Shown piece by piece: positions 37,801-51,742 of a stretch of 64,000 nucleotides of DNA. Below the pieces are notes generated by a model. It was not told the origin of the DNA and made no database searches. It saw only the letters and a list, made by a program, of their open reading frames with translations. The first letter of the stretch is position 1, and the number at the start of each line of letters is the position of its first letter. The DNA is from Certhia americana (lineage: Eukaryota; Chordata; Aves; Passeriformes; Certhiidae), in NCBI GenBank assembly GCA_018697195.1, contig CM031871.1, forward strand, positions 187,909 through 251,908. Reading direction: 5' to 3'. Made by a program: the position numbers and the translations under genes.

Positions 37801-39150
37801 TTTCCAAGAAATTCCATTGGGATCAATTGGGTTTGGTTTGAGGGTGTTTTTGTGCATTAGAATTTTTTTCAGGTAGTTTGAGTTCTTTTCCAGAAAACTT
37901 TTTTTTGACTGACAGGTGCAGTTCTTATGGTGGCTGTGTGAGGTGTATGGCATAGTAGATTAGGTACTTCCCACAGTTGTCATCGCAGTCCTGGCAGTTG
38001 CTTTGCATACAAAATAGAGTTTCTGAGCTAATTAAGCAAACTCTTTTTTCCCCACCACTTTTTTTAAAGTCCAGCGGCTTCTGGGAAAATGGTCCACACT
38101 CAATCCTTCTAGCCTGCCATTAATGTGTAGATGAAAGGTGATTATTTTGCAAAGCACATGGATGATTTAGGTTTCATCGTAGTTAAGTGACTTTTGAAAA
38201 TGAGATCTAAGCACATAATGTCATTGATACACAGGCCAGATTTCATTGTTCAGCTATTCTGTTACTTTCATATTAACACAGTTCTTGCAGTGCACACTTT
38301 ATTTTGTTGCTGAAAGAACTTTATTGCTGGAGTACCAAAGCAGTCCTTGTAAGGAAAACTTCACACATGTTTTAGAGCACCTGTCTTAATGTGCGGCATT
38401 GAGATCAATATAACGGTTTGAGAAAGAGGAGTGAAGGAAAACAATTCCCTTGATGGACATAAGTAGACAAGTGCAAATTCAGCAGGTCTACCAAAACTTA
38501 ATCACTTTAGTGTCTTGGAAACTTATCCAGTATCTCCTTGGTCAGGAGCATAAAGCATTGTAAAGCTTTCTAGGGACAGAATCAAGCCAGCCCTTTTGTG
38601 CTAAGAGTTTTCTGTTGATTACTCTTCTCTCTCATTTTTATGTTATTACATATTTTAAAATTTCTTTTAAACATTTTCTGCTTTAGGAGGGCATAAAGAA
38701 GCATCCAATTGGGCATTGAAGAAACATGATCCAATTAAAAAAGAAAATCACTCCTGACTATGGGAATGGGCAATAAGTTACTCCTACACATGCTTGCTCA
38801 TGCCCTTTTAACTTATTAAATTCCATTTCTATCACCTTTATTCATGCTGCTCAATTATACCACCTCATGCATTCTGTTCATTCTCTTTATGTTGTACTTT
38901 GTCTTAATGTAACTGCATTTTTGCCACTGGTTATTGTCTATCTGATATTTGCCAGGCTTAACTGATAAGCTCTTCTAGACAATTTGGATGTCTTATGATT
39001 TAAGTAGCTGCTGTGCTCCATATTTGCCTTTTGAGCGAGATCCTCTGCTGAGAACACAGATTTATGTGGGCAGAAGACCCTGCTACTCTTAATGAAGCAA
39101 GAGAGGAACCCTGACTCTTCCACTGGAGCAACAATATGCCATAATGTCCC

Positions 39151-39184
39151 TTTTTCTTTTTTTTTTTTTTTTTTTTTTTTTTTT
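39151..39184 (+). repeat. T-rich tract
   Basis: A run of T with a single C near its start. It produces the lysine-rich part of an overlapping minus-strand open frame, which is therefore not a gene. Confidence 0.9.
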
Positions 39185-42100
39185 ATTTTAAAACCACAGA
39201 AAGCTAAGCCTGTGATGTGTTCAAGATTCACCTGGAGTCTTGTAGCAGGAGAGTCACTCAAAAGCAGTGTAGGTACCTCTCTAGCACCAGTACTTAGATG
39301 GTCTACTGGAGATGCAGCAATTATATAACAGGGAAAGAGAATGCGTGAGCAAAAGGACCTAAACAAAACCCTCCCCCATGACAATGCAATGTCCTTCTGT
39401 TACTGACACAGCAGCATGTAACTGGCAGAGTACTTTTTTGAGTTATTAAAATTAAATAGAAGCAGAATTTTCATGTGCAGATGCCTAGAGGTGACTACCT
39501 TTGCATGTATTTAAAAAGTAATGAGAACATGCACTTTTTCAAAATGATTCTAACATCCATGATTACTCTGAGTTTATTAGAAAATTTTGCACCTTCAGAC
39601 AAAAATTTGTAATTTTTCAGGATGGAAAAATTTAGACATTTTTAGGTTTTATTCTGTCTCATTGTAATTAGTAATTTGCCCTGAAATGCTCTATTAAAAT
39701 GTATAATGCTTCTTCAGTCTCAGCAGTGTTCTCTACTCCGTATTTATTGCAGTGTTTTCTCATCTTCTATCCTTATCCCAAACTCTCTGACATTAATCAA
39801 AATATTTCTTTGAACTTTGTAACAGGTAGGAAAGTATTCTGCCTTTCTTTGCAATGTCCTAATACATCTGAGCCATCCGGGTCTATATATTTGATGCCAA
39901 ATTTACCACGTTCAGCAATGAAGATCAGAAGCAAAATACACCTTTGAGGGCTCTGTGGGGAGAGTAAAGGCTTAGCTCATTTGAGAGATGCTGGATTGGC
40001 AAGGTCACCCAGTTGTCTTTATTGTCAATTTGCTGTATTATTCCATGTAGACGAAGCAAGGAAATCACAGGTGTGGTAGGACTAGATTTTTTCCTGTCTA
40101 GGTGTTTTGTGTGTGGAACTGCCTAAATAGATTGTGTTTGCTAAATACAATCAGGTTTTTGTAGAAAACTAAGAGCAAAAGCTTTCAAATGTTTTCAAGA
40201 TCCTGAGGTTATAGTCTGTATTTTCCAGTAATGACTGTTCTTAACACTAAGACTGGCAATATTTTTTCTTCCCCTTTTCAAGGCATAGATTCTAATCTAA
40301 TAATTTCACAGGGGAATTTGGTCTGTATTGGCGCATAATTCAGCCATACCTCCCCCTGAAAGAAAAATACAGGGGACGTTTGTAGCAAAATACAAAGTAA
40401 CTTGCAGAGTTTAAGACAGCAGGTACTTGTCAGAACCACAACAGCTGTCATTCATATGTAGGACTAAACACTTCTCTATCTTATCTTTGATTCCAGGACT
40501 TGAAATTTGCTATTGAATGATTTATAGTAAAATGGGTGTTTGATGCTTGTTGCCCATTAGAAGAGCTCTTAATGCTGTGAGCTAGAAACTGATACCACAG
40601 CTGAGACTTTGTCTTCCACTATACTTAATTTAGAGGTAGTGTACTTAACCAGGGGGGAACAGATTCAACATTTTCTCTCTTGCATAATCCTTGTATACCT
40701 GAGTTATTCTAGGAGCCAAATTGAACATGGTTGTACTTGAGAGCCCCTCTATTTGGTGTATATAGAAGGCTGGGACAGTAAGAAAGGATCAAGCACCATG
40801 CAGAGAGCCCAGTTCCTGCTGCAGGCACTCTGCCTCTGGAGCCTTCCATTCTGCCTGGACTTTGTGTAGCAGGGAGAGCAAAATGGTGATGTTTAACTAC
40901 CCTCCAGTGTTCTTTCCCAGGAAAAGTACACTATTCTCATCTGGAATCATCGCATGATTCCAACATGAGTTTGCCAAACCACTTTGCTGGAGTGTGAGGA
41001 CAGGACCCAGAGCAGCCCCAGATGTTGTCAGCTCTCTGTATCTTAATATACCAGTGATGACACCCATCCTAGTCCATCCCAGGCACTTGGCTCTGTGGCC
41101 TGGGATTGCCCTTCTCCTTCCCAGCCACTGAGCACAGCTCAGCACATTGCAATAATTCCATTTTGCAGCTGTTGAAACAAAGCATGTTCAATGCAATTAT
41201 TTGGTTTGCATTTGGGATTCTTTTTTTTTTCAGTGCCCAGTCAAATTTTTCAACTGTAATTTCTCATTATTTTCTGTTCTATGAAAGAAAATTAGCACTA
41301 CGTTGTAGAGTTGAGAAAATAATGTAATTGAGGTAATAAACACAGAGAATTCAAGGAATCCAAAATGACATCTCTTTTGATAACCATGTGTTTTTGGAAT
41401 ATGGCAAAGAAATAGTGAGCCATTGACTGTTTCTATATATTAAATAGCAGGTATTAAATGTTAAGGAAATGCTAACTGGCAGTAAGGAAGCACTTTGTTT
41501 TAAAATGTATATGCTTCTGGCAAAGTATAGGTGACAGGGGTGTCTTGCATGTGATTTGCATTTATTCACTGTCACTAGTGGAGCAAGGCCTCCTGAGGTT
41601 ATGCTACAACCTGCACACCATTGGAGGACTGTGGCTTGCATTCAGTGAGAGGAAATACGAGAAGTGGCCTGATCAGAGCTCCCCAAGTGTGAAATGTTTG
41701 TGTGGAGGGACTAAAGGGTACAGTAAGCTGTATAAGGAGGAAACAGTATACTTGGCAGTTTATTGCCACCGAACCTAAGAGATAAAGGTCCTTGACAACA
41801 TAGGGAATTACTTCATATACATTTAGGTGAAATTTGCCTTCCAAATATTAGTTCTGCCTTAAAATTTTGCTGTTGTTATATTAAATAAAGTCAGTTTTTC
41901 CAAGCCCAGTTCCTTCCTTTCCTCTTGAGGTCCAGAAGCTGTAGCAAACGTGCTCTCAGGCAGATCCCTGGAGGTCTCCTTCATTCTTGAACAAGACTTC
42001 TCAACCCTCTGTGCCATCTCTCCAGCACATACAGCACTGTGAGAGGACAAGTTGCACCACCTTTCCCATGTCCTTGCCTTGCTGTTTTTAATCTCAAGTG

Positions 42101-45100
42101 GCCAATTTGTTTTGCTTTCATTACAAATGAGGAGGGAGTGGATTAGAAAGGATAGAACAGTCTGAACTAAATGTCCTCATTAGGCTTGTTTCTTCATAGT
42201 TAACTGCAAATTCTACACATGCTTGCAAGTCCTTTATTTACTTATGTCACTGTTACTCCAGGGAGTAATTTAATTCCTGTGTGGCATCTCCCTTAGGATC
42301 ATTCCTGTGAGTAGGGATTACATAATCGGGACCTAAAGCATACTTCCCTGAGAGGTACAGCCTGCAGAATGATGTAATTTATGGCAGGAGAAGTTAACTC
42401 CGTGCAGCAGTAGCAAAGAGGGGTTTATCTTGCTAAGGAAGATTATTCTCAGAGGCATGTTGTTGCTCTCATAAAGATTTCTCTCGTATTTAAGGGACAC
42501 CAATGAAAATGGGGAAATTTTTATTTTATCTTGTCTACGTAGTTCTGTTAAAAATAACACTCACTGCAAATCTACCCAATAACTGCATCAGCCTTTATCC
42601 TACCAGTTACTGTGCATGCTGGCATGATTATTCAGCATGTCTTCACAACAGAAAAAAATCGCAATATCATAATGTGGGACCACATCAAGGTGTAGGCAGT
42701 CCCTTCCAAATGAAGAAAACAAACCCCATGCTCTTCAAAGAGAAGACAGGGAGATAGTAAAAAAAAAATTACTCTTAGCTAAGTAATAGAATTTCCAGAA
42801 GGGCTCTGGATGGATCAGACATTTCTAGTACCTTTTTTTTTTTCATTCTTTAAGTAATGCCCAGAGTTCTCATTAAGATTGGGTGTAGGGCACAGGTCTG
42901 AAAGGGAGCCGATGCCACCAAGATGCTTGTTCTGAAGCATCTAAAAATCTAAGAATGCCATCTGCTGTCTCCTCGGAACAGTTTGCATTGTATCTGTACA
43001 GATTGCAGCGAACTGGTACCAACAGGAACACGTCGGGCTCTCAGTTGCTCACTTGTGATTGCTGGCTGCTGCTGTCACCATGCTGGGGAGGGAAGATTTG
43101 GCTGTTCCACATCAAAATAGTAAGGACATGATCTGCTTTGGGTTTTTCTTACATTCTCTCCCGGATGAAACCTCTACTGAATCTGGTGTCATCCCAAGAT
43201 TACAACAAATTTCACTGCACGCTTTGATTTCAGTTGGATGTATTTTGCATTGCTTATTAATTTATGATCTTGTATGCAATGATTTGAAGTCCTTTGTTCA
43301 TTTTCTCTAGAGTAACAGTGTGTCTGTCAGTACGTTGCTGCCCTGATGGGGCATTTTAACATTCCCTTTCTCATCCTGTCCCAAGGATGTGACTGGCACA
43401 CATACTGGGTAGCAGACAACTCAGAAGCAGGACACAGGAAAGTTCATAGGTTTTGCTCAGGACAGAAGATGATACATGGATGTTCCATTACTCTGGCATG
43501 GTTTGAATTCCTTCTGTCTGTCTAAGCCTTTCAAAAACCTTGTTGGATGCCTGTGGTCCTTGTTGTGATTTTCACAAAGCATTATTAAAATACCAGCAAA
43601 GCAGAGAGCAGCAGACCAGTCAGACAATGCTCTCAAACAGTGAATGCATCTTAAGCCTGCCAATAATTTTTTTTCCTTCAGGAATGATCTGAATTTATAA
43701 TAATATTGTATCTTGTACGAGTGCTATAGTAGGGGAGAAAAAACAAAGCACGAATTAAGTACAGGCAAAAATGAGGAAATAATATATTTAAGTTTCAATG
43801 TTTACATAAATCTATGGGAGAGCCTCCCTCTTCTCTTTAATGTACATTTCTCTGAAATTAGGTACTGCTTTCTTGGTTATGTCTGCTTGCTATTACTGTG
43901 CTAGATGAAAGCACAGGCATATTGGCTGGTATGAACAACTAATAAACTTCTCAATGTCTAAGACGTTCACTGATGGAAGACATAATTTGCTGTTCTGATC
44001 ATTGGGAAGTACGGAAATGGTAGTCCACCTAACCTGCCCAATCTCTCAACATTTTAGCTAATTTTTCTTTGTGCCAGGGAAAAAGGAAGGAGATCAGACA
44101 TATTTCTTAATCTCCCTTTTTTCCAGAAGTAAATCCAATTTCTGTTTAACACATGTAACAATAACTTATCCCATATGTTTTGCCCTTTGTTGCAACTATT
44201 TCTTATGAATTGTTTGAATAGTTATGCTTCTTATTTTTTCAGTTTTACATTAGCTTCTGCTGGTTTGCCCTGCCACATCAATCACGTTTCAGAAAACATC
44301 TGCTAACCCTCTGCAAAAAATCTTCTTTTTAAATTTCTGTACTGCTAAAGCTGCTCAACAATTTTACATCTGAAGCATTTTTGACAGAATGTAGCTCACG
44401 AGATAAAAGAAATAGAAGAAATTATAAAAATTCTATTTTTGTCACTTCTTTCCACAGGCTTTAATAAATGTTGTTTTCTTTAGCAGTGGAAATAGCTATA
44501 GAAATTCAATTTCTTTACAGGATTACAAAACATCCTCTAAACTTTCTTCAAGCATCTCATCTTTCAACCACACACCAGCCTTGCAGAGGACTAAGGCAGT
44601 AGTGTGAGAATTGGGGCATATCAAATGCTGGACATCTTAGAAGTTTAATCTGTTGGGGATGGTTATTTTCAATTATTTCTCACACATTAAGCTAGCAGCC
44701 TGTCTGAATTTCTGTCTCTCTTTTCATTGTTTGTTGGGTTTGGTGATTGGTTGGGGTCTTTTTCTGCAAAAAAGTTGTTCAGGACATTTCTACAATTGTA
44801 ATTTTCTTATAGGGTGTTGCTGCACATTGTTTTTTAATTGTACTGAAAATTACCAAAGGATAAAGTTCCTTTTAATGAGGTTTGTTGTCTTGGTCAGAAG
44901 TCAAACCAATACATCAAGGTATGAATACACACAGGCTTTACAAAGGCCAGTTCTAAATCTAATAGTTCTGGGTTTTGTTATAAACATCACCCAATGAAAG
45001 AATTTAGCATCTCACCCTTCCACTCACAATATAGGTGAAAATTTAAACTCAGACTTTAGCCCACCTTCTTCTTTTCATATTCCAGTGCTGAGATTATTTC

Positions 45101-45648
45101 ACTTTAACACTTTTCTTTGGAGGAAGTAAAATTCCTCTCAGATCTTTGTTTATTTATTTCTGTATCTGTTAAGAATTTAATTTAGCTGTTCAGATTGCAG
45201 CAGGAGAGCCTTATGAGTCCCCTTAACAGTTTCTTATATGTAAAAAGAAATTAAAAATAAATGCTTAATTCCAGTGCACTCTAGCAACACATACACAAAC
45301 TGTACTAAAAGCCTTTGAACAGTGCAAGTTGTAAAGAGAGTTGCAAAGAAAGTACCAATAAAGAACCATTCTTCTGACAAATACAACTTTGTGAAAACGG
45401 CAACCAGTAATTTTTCTGTCCAAACATACTGGGGCTGCCTAGTGAGCTAAAGGACATTTTGCTTATTATGTCAGAAAGCATTTATTTCCCCTAAAGCCTT
45501 TTATTATCTGGTGTGTGCAAGCAGAGTTTTAAGTCTAATCAGGTTTATAAAAATCAAAAGCAACACATGTAAAAAAACACATGTAAAAATCAAAAGTCTT
45601 ACTAATGTGGAAAAAGAAAGAAAGCTGGAGTTATAGGTATTCTGAGGT

Positions 45649-45680
45649 GGGACTGATCAACCACTAAGTTGATCAGTCCC
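45649..45680. repeat. Perfect 13-bp hairpin with 6-base loop
   Basis: The arm gggactgatcaac (45649-45661) and the arm gttgatcagtccc (45668-45680) are exact reverse complements around the loop cactaa. Flanking bases do not pair. No known RNA family or transposon end was recognised. Confidence 0.85.
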
Positions 45681-48600
45681 TAAATCCACTCTGTTTTTAA
45701 AACTAAGAGTCAGACTTGTTCGGATTTTTCTGGCCATGTCTTTTTTTTTCAGTTGTTAAGGAAGAGAAAACAAATCCCAAATGTGCATCAAGACAGTAAC
45801 ACAGCAATGATCACCCATTGTGGGGTTTGCATCAGTCCTTTAATTACCTGATCATGTAGCTTTCTATTGTTACATACTCAAAATTCTCCTAGAAAACCTC
45901 CATGACAATGATTTGAAAATGTCACACTGTGTCTCTCCAGAACTCAGTCCCATCTATGCTCCTTAAGCACTGTCCCAAGTTGAGAGGTTGGGTGAATTTT
46001 CCTCTCCAGGGCTATATAACTGATTATTTGTCATATACAGTGCTGTACTTCTACACAGTCATCTAAAGATAAAGTTTTAGACTTTATCCAGTATTTTGTT
46101 GTAATTCTTTTATCATGAGAAGTTCAAACTTTGTGTAGCTCATAATAAGCCAATTGCTATTTGCTTGAACATTTAACCTGCAAGAAGATCAATTCCTTTC
46201 ATCAATATATTTTTCTCCACATACTACAAAACTGTAATCTTATCATCCCTGTCTGGACTTCTACATTTACAGAATCCCTGTTAACATTTTTTATATTTTA
46301 AGCTGTTGCCTTTTCTAAACTTGTTCACAAGGGGTGAGTTAGAGCAACTGGAGAAAGACATCAAACAAATAAAATACTCTTTGTTATTTATAGTACAGAA
46401 AGGAGATTGTCCACTTACCTGAGGAATTCTGTCAATAAACTGTAAAAAGTTTTAACAATTTTATAAAGATATTTGCAACCTAAAAGTCATTAATCTTCCA
46501 CTCAAATGATTGAGACCAAAATGCTTTGAGCCCTTTTCTGCTACCATGAGGCTTTAGTGCTTCCAGGTTTTCAAAGATCCTTGTTTGCAAGACTGTTTCC
46601 TTAGAACATGTGTATTCATTTTTCAGAGCTGCATACAACAGCATTTTACATCCTGAAGCAAGGCTTTTCCATCATTATCTCAGTTCAGAGGTTGTTTAAT
46701 TGTTGGCTTGGGTTTTATTATGTTCACCTGACCAGACTGAAGAGGGTACAGCATGTTGACATACTCCTACAGAAGTTTTCTGATTGAATCCAGTGGCACA
46801 GGACTAGATCAGAATTTCCCTCTGTAAATATTGTTCCCTGTCACAGCTGTGCTTGAGCATGAAGAAATTTCAAAAAACAGGAATGTGATGGGTCATTTCA
46901 CTGAGAACTGGGGTAGTCTTTGGGGCAGAGTTTCTGGGTTTGGATAGCTCTGTAGGAAGTGAAGCCAAGAAAAATTCTTCCAATCTGTGATCCTTCACAG
47001 TAACCCCATGAATGGTTTTCTCAGTCCATGATCATCCTGACAGCAGAAGTTGAAAGCTATTTCCTGGGAAACAGTGACAGGTGATCCTTGCTGGCCTAGG
47101 GCTCCTGAACACCTTTTACCTGCCTTAACTTTAGTCCATCTTTAGAAGTCTCAATCTGGCGGAGAGTACTTGACCCCAACCTCCCCACTCAGTGTATGGT
47201 TAGTTGGCAGCGCACTGGGGTCTTTGTTCAAAACAGCTTTGGAATTTGCTCACTGAGCTTCATTTTGGTTTTGTTCAAGATGGCTTTTCTTTCTGTAATG
47301 TGGAATTTTCTGTAGGCACTTAGTTTCTGCTTTTCTCTCCATGCTCTTACTCTATATTCAGGTAGCTGCATGGGAGGGACACCACACCATTTTGGGTTTG
47401 ATTTTTTACATTTTAAGTCTGAAGATCTTGACTGGATCTCATTCTCAGCTGAACCAAGATAAAATCATATGGTAAGAGAGCAAGGCTGAACTTGGAGGTG
47501 CTGCCTCATACAATAGAACAGGAAAGATATAGAGTCTTTTTAGTCATCAAGCAACTTTATAAGAAAATGGACTCTTACATACTTTAAACAAAAGGCTACT
47601 AAAAAAAGTTAAAGCTCCTCAGGAGGAGAGAGGGATGCTTCTATGGGTGGTAATAGAGGTCTCTTCCAGCAGAGAGCCCAGGAGCCCAAGCCATGTGTAC
47701 ATTTATCCAAGATCCGCCTCAACCATGCTCGGGAGAAGCTCTATCATCTGCCTAAGTAAGGTCACTCTGATAGGCAGAGGATACTCAACCTGAACTGCTT
47801 CCCAAGAGAAGAGGATCCAGAAAGAAGAGCTGGGTTTTGTTGTGGCTTTTGGTTGTGTTATGCTGATCATTTCTCACCTCAGAGAATGAGGCAAGGGTGG
47901 TATTGCAAGACCTGGCAAATATAAACCAATTGTGTTCACATCCACATGCCCATTTGCACAAATCTCCTTGCGTGTGACCATTTTGGTTTCAGAAGTCAAT
48001 GAAGACATGGTTTGAAAATGCAGGAATGAGAACATCAGGAGCAGATGCCAAAGCTTTATTTTTCCTATTTTTTTACAGCACGTAGTTTTGAATTGAGTGC
48101 TTGTGTATGTGTAAATGGCATTTCCTACTCCAAAGTAGTCACCCTGCAGCTTTAAAATTTTCTTTCCTATTTCTTTTCACATCAGCTACTTTTCTGTCCT
48201 GTGTTGTGTCTTTCCTTACTATTCCAAGACCTTCCTTGTTATTCTTGAAATAGAAATGACATCTGCAGCCCCAATAATACTGGGCTACACCCACAGATTT
48301 TACTTTATCCATCAATCTGCCACTAATACTTTGAGAATTCAGCAAGACAGAAAAAGACTACCTCCCCAAATTGCTATTGTGCAGCTGTCCTTAAATGAAC
48401 TGTGTGATATAACTTCCCTTTGCAACACTGGTGAAGAAATCCCTCAATGTTTTTTCTCACAAGTCATTGTAGATGTACTTATCTAAGATATCTTACCATG
48501 ACTGAACCTTTTTGTGCTAAAACTGTCTGTTGTTTTCCAGGCTTCCTTTGAAATTGCTATAAAACCTTTCATATTTATGAATATTTAATTTTTTTTCAAT

Positions 48601-49046
48601 TTTCTTAGCCAATGTCTACAGTTACTAAGTGATAAACATCCACTTTGGGGAATATTACTGGTAATATTGCTTGTGCTTTGGAAATAGAACTGTAGTGGCA
48701 GTCTCTCGGTGTATTGTCAGAAATAAATATGATTTGTTGGTAGACCTTGCTCATGGCTGGGGATGGTGCATCAGATCTCCCACTTCAGAATGCTTCCCAG
48801 AAGTGATCTGACTCAGGCCCTGTGCTGAGTCACAAATCCTTCACTGCTTCTTCCTCGCTTGCACAAAGTAGTAGTTTTCTTCTGAACTGTATTAGCAGGA
48901 AAAGAATTGCTTCCTACAACCCTGGCACTGGCTGAAGTACAAAAATGTGTATTACTCCATGTATAGGAAGGCAGAAAGGATTTCTCCTTTCCCTTTTATT
49001 CCTGCACACTTCTAGGTTTATGAGACTGGGCCTGCTCATACTCCAG

Positions 49047-49093
49047 GTGGTGTAGGGAAAATATATCCTGTGGTGTAGGCAAAATATATCCCT
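49047..49093 (+). repeat. 23-bp tandem duplication
   Basis: Two adjacent copies of gtggtgtagggaaaatatat followed by cct, differing by a single substitution and a one-base insertion. Confidence 0.8.
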
Positions 49094-50019
49094 GCAAAAC
49101 CAATGGAAGAGTAGACTCAGGATCTGCTTTCTCTGAAGATCTGGACTACTATTATGATGGGAACAGGAAACTGCCCTGTCCAGCAAATCAAGTTTGATCC
49201 AAAATTGAAGACATGTGGAAATTGTGAGAGAAGCCTGCTTGGCAAGGCCTGAATGTTAGTTCTGAGACCAACATCTTAAGAATATTTTAAGCTCTGGCTG
49301 CAGAACTCAGTCATGACACATCACTGCCAAAGCAGGTAGCAGGCAGAACTCTGAGCCCAGAAAATGGGCTCAGATGAAGGGATAGCTCACACTGAAAGCT
49401 GAAGTGTTTGCGGGTCCAAAGACACTGCCTGCTAAGCATCATGATGTAGTATCCCTTAGACAAAAGCCACTAGCTCCTGATAATTGCCACAGCAGTTCTA
49501 ATCTCCAAATAGCTCCAAAAAGTGCACTGACTGCTTCAAGAGCATAGCTCCTGATTACTGAGTGTCCTTGCAAATAAAATAAATCATAACGTTGATGGTC
49601 AGCATGAGATCTAGAAAGTCGTCGGGAAGTTAAGAAATCACAGCCCCAGGTGTGCTCAGTGAGGATGAGGAGGGGTGGGCCATGCTAAGGGCTGCTTTCA
49701 GGGGGTGTGTCTGTACCTGCTGGAGTGGGCGATCTCCAGGAATCTCTCAAAGGACAGCAGTGACAGCATTTGTAGGAGCAGGAGGAACACCTGGATGCTC
49801 CTAGAGTATTGCACAGAATGTGCAAAGGGACAATCCCTGTGCCACAGGACAGTGCAGGAGAAGGGAGAAGTGCACCTGAGCAAGTGAGGCAGCACATGGG
49901 GGTGCAAGGAAGATCCTTCTTCTTTCTCTTTTTGATTTCATCTTCCCAGTCCCGTCCCAGTACCTCTAGTCCCCTGCCCAGTGCACCCAGTCCCTCCCTA
50001 CTGCATTCAAGACAAAAGG

Positions 50020-50400
50020 AATTTGAAGGAAAATTGGTTTAAGTTGAAGGGAAATTTCATTTTCCATTATTGTCTGTGTTTAAATTGGAGGGGATCCTCC
50101 TTCACCTGTGATTTTAAGGGTATCAGTTTTAGGAAAACCAACCTTTTCCATGATTTAAAGGTATCAATTGAAGTGGAAATGTTGTTTTCTAGTTTAAATG
50201 GAAGGAGACAACCTTTTTGATGCCATTTGATGGGTTTAAGTTGAGGGAAAAATCCCCCATTTTCATCTTCTTTAGGCTTTGCAACGGAATCCCTGTTTTC
50301 CCTTGGTTATAAGGGTTTAAATTCAGATGAAATCCTCTTTTTTTCCAATATTTTACATATTTAAACAGAGGGGGAAAGGGCAGAAAGAGAGAGAAGAAAT
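50020..50400 (+). repeat. Degenerate tandem array, period about 40 bp
   Basis: Words of the type tttaaattgaagggaaat alternate with T/C-rich parts such as cattttccat and ccttttccatgattt in about eight imperfect units. The neighbouring 50370-50480 is purine-rich with gggcagaaa and ggcaggaaat-type repeats. Units are too diverged to fix a consensus by eye. Confidence 0.6.
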
Positions 50401-51656
50401 GGCAGGAAATGTGCGGTGAAAAAAGATATTAAAAAGGGCAGGAAACCTAAGGGGAAAAAGGGTGGGAAATGTGAGGTAATTAACACTCATGCATTAATTA
50501 ATTGGGAATTTATGAACACCACTGTGCAACAAAGAAGAGATATAATCTTTTTGAGAAAAAAACTGGTAGAATCACTCTCAGAAGATTTTTCAGGTCTGGA
50601 AGTTTATAGTCTTGAAAAAAAAGTTGGGTGTTTCTATGAATTGTCTTACTTTTTATAGGCATGTTTTTCTTGAGAGGAATCCTGTATTACCAAACCTACC
50701 ATTAATTTCCTTGGATATGTTTCATAATGCAACAATGCCAAGTGCATTTTAGCAGCTGGGTCCTTTTTTTGTGCCATCTTGCTAAACACTGGTTGAAATC
50801 CAAAAAAGCTTGTAAGTGCACAAGGGGATATGTAGGTAATCCCATTGCTTTAGGTGCAGACACTTACATGCTCAAAGATAAAGCACATTCTTCAATAACT
50901 GCCTGAATCAATGAGACAGCAACCAGCCCCTCTTATCATCTTCCTGAGAGAAGAACATAGCATCATATAATAGCTCTAAAACACCTGCAACAGCCCTAAA
51001 AGTGCATTTCCCATAGCTTTGAGAATGATAAATGTTACTTGGTATAAGATTTTTTCTTCCATAGTTCCTCTTCTTCCCAGTTGTATTCTAAATTTCCAGG
51101 TTAATGCAGTCCTCTAGAGGCTAAAAAGGACTTGACCTGGTATAAAAAGCAATGTTTTTCCCATGCAATAAATATTTTAAATGTTTTATCAGTGTAAATA
51201 AATGCTAAATTCTGTGAGCCCAGGGAATGGCATTAACATGTTTTGCTTGCTGAAACATTTATGGAATCAGTGTCAGCCAACAGAACACAGCCAAGAAGAT
51301 TTTTTTAAAGGTAAACTGAAGTGCTTTTAAAATAAATACTAAGAGTTGTTTAAGATCTTGAATTATTAACAGATGAAAAGTGTGGGCTGAAAAAGTGCAA
51401 ACAATCCCTTTCATTGCACTTTCCCTAATCCCTGTGCAGCTCTCTGTGTTCATCCAGCCTGGAGTGAGCTCCTCAAGGCAGATGCTGCACCTTAACAGAT
51501 GTCTGGAGAGGGTCTAGCACATGAAAAAGTAGATTTAGAATGCCAAATATTTGCAAACACTTTTTTTTTTTTTTAATATTTACTTCTCAGGATTTAAGTT
51601 CAAGACCCTGTGTTTATGGTTGTTCAGTGCTGACTTTGCCAGCCTCTACAAACAGC

Positions 51657-51742
51657 ACTTGTAAAAGGTAAAAACTTGTACAAACAAAAACTTGTAAAAA
51701 AAAAGAGTAAAATCTTGTACTTGTAAAAACAAGTAAAAACTG
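51657..51742 (+). repeat. A-rich cluster of cttgtaaaaa words
   Basis: The word cttgta(c/a)aa occurs five or more times in about 85 bases (for example aaaaacttgtacaaacaaaa). A simple local expansion. Confidence 0.65.

Noticed and set aside
38938..39384. A 148-codon minus-strand frame
   Set aside because: Its middle is a lysine run encoded by a T-rich tract, and the rest shows no domain.
44653..44997. A 114-codon + strand frame rich in hydrophobic and cysteine residues
   Set aside because: Composition fits AT-rich intron sequence, and I see no splice signals or homology.
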